This document shows positions 59,701-64,000 of a stretch of DNA of 64,000 nucleotides, in pieces. A program made the position numbers and the translations under genes. Every line of letters begins with the position of its first letter. The first letter of the stretch is position 1. This DNA is from Casuarina equisetifolia (Eukaryota > Streptophyta > Magnoliopsida > Fagales > Casuarinaceae): assembly GCA_028551475.1 (NCBI GenBank), contig CM052359.1, positions 18,849,583-18,913,582 of the forward strand, read 5' to 3'. The notes beneath the pieces are model-generated. The model had not been told where the DNA came from and did not search any database. It was given only the letters and a program-made list of their open reading frames with translations.

Positions 59701-62700
59701 TTTTCATTAAGTCTGGGTATGGAGTGTTGTCTGAGATTAGCTTTTTGAGCGCCAACTAAGCGGTGGTAGTTTGAACAGAGATCAGTTTTTGTATGCTCAA
59801 CCCTCAGTACTCTCATCTTTTGGTATTTGCAAACTTCACTCGTCAAGTGATATTTGTCCACTTCTAATCTTCTGGATAGTCCATTGTTATCCTAGATACT
59901 CTCGACTTTGGGTAAAGCCTGCTTTATCTTTCCAGTGCTTTCTTTTTATAAGGTTTCATGATGTAGATATTTGAGTTGCTGAAGATTGAGCTTGGTAAAG
60001 ATCCAAAACATCCTGCTCTCTGCTCTCACAGAAGCTACCCCATTGGGTTTCTGCAACTCAATGCAATGCGCCTTGCGGACATCCTCTCAGACGATTCCAA
60101 CTTTCAATGTTACTTTACTATATACTTTGTAAGCTACTATTTATCACTCTGCAAAGTCTCAAGATACTTACTCTAGTGCCATAATTACGGATTGATCTAT
60201 TTCAACTGTAGCTTTTGAAAGTACCTTTGTGCTCTGATGTTTTGGCTGATCACTGATGCTATACAAATGCCTGACTGATAAGAGAACACTTACTTGACAA
60301 GAAATTCTGTGATTTTCTTTTTTTCCTTGAAAGTTGTAAAGAGTTTATGTGAAATACTTGAAGTGTACATAGATGTATTTGCCTTGAGAGCAACTGTTCT
60401 ACTGGATTTATGACAATATCTTTTCCATGTCCATCCAGACCGAAGTTCTGACTGCAATATTGTCACTTCCTCATGGAGATTTTGTATCCAGTTGGTGTTC
60501 TTCTGACCCCCCAGTAAGAGAAGATGATTCTACTCTTGAGTATGATTCATTTGCAGCAACTGGATGGGTTTTGGATAATTTTGCATTATCCAACCGACCA
60601 AATGAAACAAATTTGGAATTTTCTTTAGTTCCCAATGGCATATCCCGGACTTCTTATGCATATCGGAGGACATCATTATTTGTCAAAATAATTGCTAATC
60701 TTCATTGTTTTAATCCTACTGTCTGTGAAGGTTGGTTCTTTATCTATGATTTGACAAACTTCCATGAAAAGTATTGTAGCAGTAAATGTTAGTTGTTTCC
60801 TGATTATATTAATCAAAGTTTGAACACTGACCACAGAGCAGGAGAGGAACCTCTTCCTGCACAAATTTCTGGAGTGCTTGCAAATGGATCTATCAAAATC
60901 ATTGCCTGGGTTTTCCTTTACTTCTGATGCCCCAAAAGCTGCCAATGTTTGCAGAAACCTGCGTAATTCTGTTCACTCCCATTTCATTTATTTATTTATT
61001 TTTAATTTGTGGTTGAATTTGCTGGTTTTGTTTTATTCATTGTGGTTTACTTGTTGGTGTAGGTTCATTGTTAAGTCATGCAGAATCTTTGATACCTAAC
61101 TTTCTGACTGAGGAAGATGTGCAGCTCTTAAGGTTATTCAAAACTAATCAAAGCTAAATTTAACCAGATTTCATGTTACTAGCTCTGTGTGTATCTGGTG
61201 CATATATGCTTAACTTGCATCTATCAGTTTGATTGCAACATCTTTAGTTGCAATTAACTCTACTAATTACTTTCATCTATGTTTTAACTTGCAGAATCTT
61301 TAGTTGATATTGTTATATTTACTTCTGATGCAGGGTGTTCTTTAACCAATTAATGCCACTAATTACTTCTGTGGAACTCGAAGAAAATCAAGTGCAAGTA
61401 AAATTTTCTCCCCTTGAGTCCTTATTTTCCTTTTCTTTCATTCTATGTTTTTTTTTCCACAATGAAAGTCCCTTCTTCTTCAATGATTGAACATGTTAAA
61501 ACATGCCACTGGAGCAAATCCAGGAAAGCAGATCTGAGAGATCAATATCTGTGGATAAGTTCACTTACTCAAAATCAGTAAAAATCATCATGGAAATGCT
61601 AGTTAATGCTTTATTATTGGCTATAAATTGGATTTGGGAGTGAGCAATTTACATATGTCCAAAATCTCAGAATAACATAAGTCAGCCAATTCTCACATTG
61701 GCTTATTGAATTTGATGAAGTAAGTTGCACAGAACAGGGTGACCTAAGGGTGTAAAATTTGATTTCTGATAGGAAGGTCAGAGTCTAGAGGGATGCTCCT
61801 CACTTCTACCAAGAAACGAACCTCCAAATCTTAATGTCAGAAATCGTAACTTGAAGGAGGAATTATTTGAGGTTGATGGTTTTCAAGAAGTGGATCAGTT
61901 TCATGGCAAAAGTGGATGTGCAGATGATGGTGATGACACGATGATGCAAGACAGGGAGGAAGGTAAAGCCATATCTGGCACAAGAGCATCTGAGGATTTG
62001 AAAGAAATTGATAGAGGTATTCAGAATGTGCAAACAAGTGGTTCAGATTTGTGTTCCACAAGAGGAAAGAGAACTGTTGATCAAATGGACAATATTAGTT
62101 TACCACCGAAAAGTGAGCGAATACAAGAAAGTAGGCTTGGAGAAGATATGGAGGTCAAAGAGGTTAGAGCCATTCAGTGTGAAGAAAAGCAGAAGAAAAA
62201 ACGGAAGCGAACTTTGATGAATGACAAACAGACGACTATGATTGAGAGGGCTCTCGTAGATGAACCTCACATGCAGAGAAATGCAACTTTATTACAGTCA
62301 TGGGCTAGTAAATTAAGCCTTCATGTAAGTCACATGCACCTCATAATGTATAAATTTTCACTGCTGTTCTCCATTTGTGTCAATAACACATGCCTGAGAA
62401 GTTCCTACGTTGTGCTTTCCAGGGTACCAAGGTTACACCTGCTCAGCTAAAAAATTGGTGAGGAATTCTTCATATTAGCACCTTTGCTATTCTACGACAG
62501 TTTTCTTTGTGATTTATAATGATTAAATTTCGTGTATCATCAACAGGCTGAACAACCGGAAAGTCAGGCTAGCCCGTGCTTGTGCGGCTAAGGCAGTTTG
62601 CCCAGAGCCAGAGGTTCAAAATGTCATTCCAGACAAAGAAAGTGAGCCAACACTAACGCCTAACGACTCACATGACAATCCTGATGAAGATTCTTATGTC

Positions 62701-63087
62701 CGAAGAAAGGCCAGTCAAGATCCTGAAAGCACCTCTAGAACCGGTAATGGTGAAAATTTTCAGTCTTCTCAGACAAATTTAATTGTTGTTGGCCGTGCAG
62801 ATTTTGTGCAGTGCAATCCGGGTCAGTTTGTAATGTTTGTAGATGTGCAAGGAGAGGAAATGGGCAAGGGAATAGTATACCAGGTACATGGTGAATGGTA
62901 TGGATGGAACCTGAAAGAACAAAATACATGTGTACTGGACGTTTATGAGCTCAAGGTTGCAAGGGAAGCAGTTCTTCCTTACCGTTCGAAGACTGCAGGC
63001 ATCTCATTTGAAGAGGCAGAAACAAAGATAGGGGTAATGAGAGTGCTGTGGGATTTATGCAGAATATTCACCCTTCGACCTCAATGA
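56786..63087 (+). CDS. NDX: NDX nodulin homeobox protein
   Basis: Fifteen coding exons join in phase and give about 937 aa (Arabidopsis NDX about 913): 56786-56815, 57037-57168, 57293-57451, 58131-58214, 58312-58440, 58667-58885, 59163-59285, 59428-59523, 59967-60128, 60439-60730, 60837-60962, 61063-61132, 61334-61397, 61773-62324, 62423-62457 and 62547-63087 (the last two split the homeodomain). The long N-terminal NDX domain (about 1-560) begins MEEPSCSSTQ and includes LHLIAVLMSSDRDETLF. An acidic linker and a basic KKKRKR signal precede the atypical homeodomain (about 702-768), whose third helix reads WLNNRKVRLARA (W-x-N-x-R kept). The C-terminal NDX-B region (about 820-937) includes GQFVMFVDVQGEEMGKG. 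In Arabidopsis NDX binds single-stranded DNA of an R-loop at the FLC antisense (COOLAIR) promoter and acts in ABA signalling. No frame defects were seen. Confidence 0.94.
62193..62600 (+). other. NDX: Homeodomain-coding part of NDX, spanning three exons
   Basis: The homeodomain is encoded across introns at 62325-62422 and 62458-62546. It runs from KKRKRTLMNDKQTTMIERAL through WASKLSLHGTKVTPAQLKNW to LNNRKVRLARA. The second intron splits the Trp codon of the invariant WxNxR motif (TG/G). The domain lies within the coding region already described. Confidence 0.85.
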
Positions 63088-64000
63088 ATGTCGCCAAATC
63101 TTAAGACTACAGCAGCAAGACTTTGTTGTTACCAGCAGGCAGTAAATTGTACATCTTTTAGACAGAAATCAAGAATAAGCTAAGCAAATACAAAGTAAAA
63201 GAATAGGTCCATCCTGAATTTCTATTTTCTTGTTCGTCATTTTCGGATAAGTATATGGTAGATGTTGACAGCCATTAGCCATGCAACTGCTTCCCGTTAA
63301 AAGATGAGAATTTGGTTCAAATTGCTTGACTGTTGAGTTTGGGTACCAAAAGATATTGGGGGAAGAGCCCAATCTACCTCTTGTGGGTCTACCCGAGTCC
63401 ATGCCCAGGCCCAAAGGAGAACGGTTATATCTGATCCCCTAGAGCAAAACGGCCTGTAGTGTACAGTAGCGCCAACAAAAATAGAAAACCAAAACAGTAT
63501 GGTTCAGAAAAATGAATTACACTACCAAACACTATCCTCAAAAGCAAAGTCCTATTAGTTAAAGGACCCTATAAAATTGCATAAAGCCCCTAAAAGGTCT
63601 CCATTTTATGACCAAATAGTTGAGGAAAAAATAAGGCATTGTTTGGACCTATACCCCAAAACCAATTCTCGAATTTTCATCTTCGTCTGCGAAAGGTATT
63701 CGAGAAGTCATAACCAGAGACAGAGTGAGAGAAACCTGCCTGGCTGGCCTACGACTTTGAGGTTGATGTGCGCCGACTGATCTGAGGGCTTCTCCTCCCC
63801 CTCCTTTGCGGGCATTCAAGTGGGCAACAAGCAAGTTTGTTTGCGTTCGTAAGCGCTAGCAATAGACTGATGCTCCTAGCACCGGCCTGCAACGCCAACC
63901 TTTTTGTGGCCTCAACGAGGTTCCAGTGTACCTTGGAAGAGATTCATCAGCTTAAATGAAGTGGGAAACCCAACCGACGTTGAATAACCTGTGAATAGTT
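63088..64000. other. NDX 3' region and right edge of window
   Basis: The first few hundred bases are the NDX 3' UTR. Beyond about 63,400 I see no gene that can be supported. The short frames at 63577-63780 (+) and 63834-63649 (-) have no recognisable domain. The slightly more GC-rich last 300 bases may belong to a neighbouring gene outside the window. Confidence 0.4.

Overview
This window is nuclear DNA of a flowering plant, probably a eudicot or a close relative. It is AT-rich, its genes carry many GT-AG introns, and the gene set (class III peroxidase, PLS-class PPR protein, ROP GTPase-activating protein with a CRIB motif, NDX homeobox protein) is plant-specific. The sequence alone does not let me name the species.

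Layout, left to right. A Bruno/CELF-type RNA-binding protein gene with nine exons lies at 818-5569 (+). A gene-poor stretch follows, with a tandem duplication and one orphan exon-like segment. At 10526-10938 (+) is a small acidic-protein gene whose reading frame is shifted by an exact 11-bp tandem duplication; its upstream region holds four TTCTAGA-type sites and a perfect G-box palindrome. A CRIB-RopGAP gene occupies 14826-12189 (-). AT-rich intergenic DNA leads to a four-exon secretory peroxidase (19781-21400, +). Next come NPL4 (22851-26158, +), a CDC48/p97 cofactor, and the cohesin subunit SCC3 (28277-36808, +, at least 21 exons). A single-exon UTP15 (40706-39129, -) follows.

From about 41.0 to 52.0 kb the window is repeat DNA. 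It holds a ~250-bp near-perfect palindrome and several copies of an unnamed dispersed repeat. One repeat copy has been split by a 6.5-kb Ty1/copia element (44593-51120) with clear LTRs, primer-binding site, polypurine tract and an ATCTA target-site duplication. The 3' LTR of that element is itself split by a ~1.2-kb chimeric Ty3/gypsy fragment that ends in inverted repeats.

The right end holds a single-exon PPR gene (54625-52493, -) and, divergently, the NDX nodulin homeobox gene (56786-63087, +, 15 coding exons).

The genes are unrelated nuclear housekeeping and regulatory genes and do not form a pathway cluster. A striking cross-cutting feature is that four of the nine genes carry one small frame-breaking indel in otherwise coherent coding sequence (SCC3, NPL4, RopGAP, the small acidic gene). 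Intron phases prove this for SCC3 and NPL4. Residual base-calling errors in the assembly, or a mutated haplotype, are both possible. Gene models from this window should be read with that in mind.
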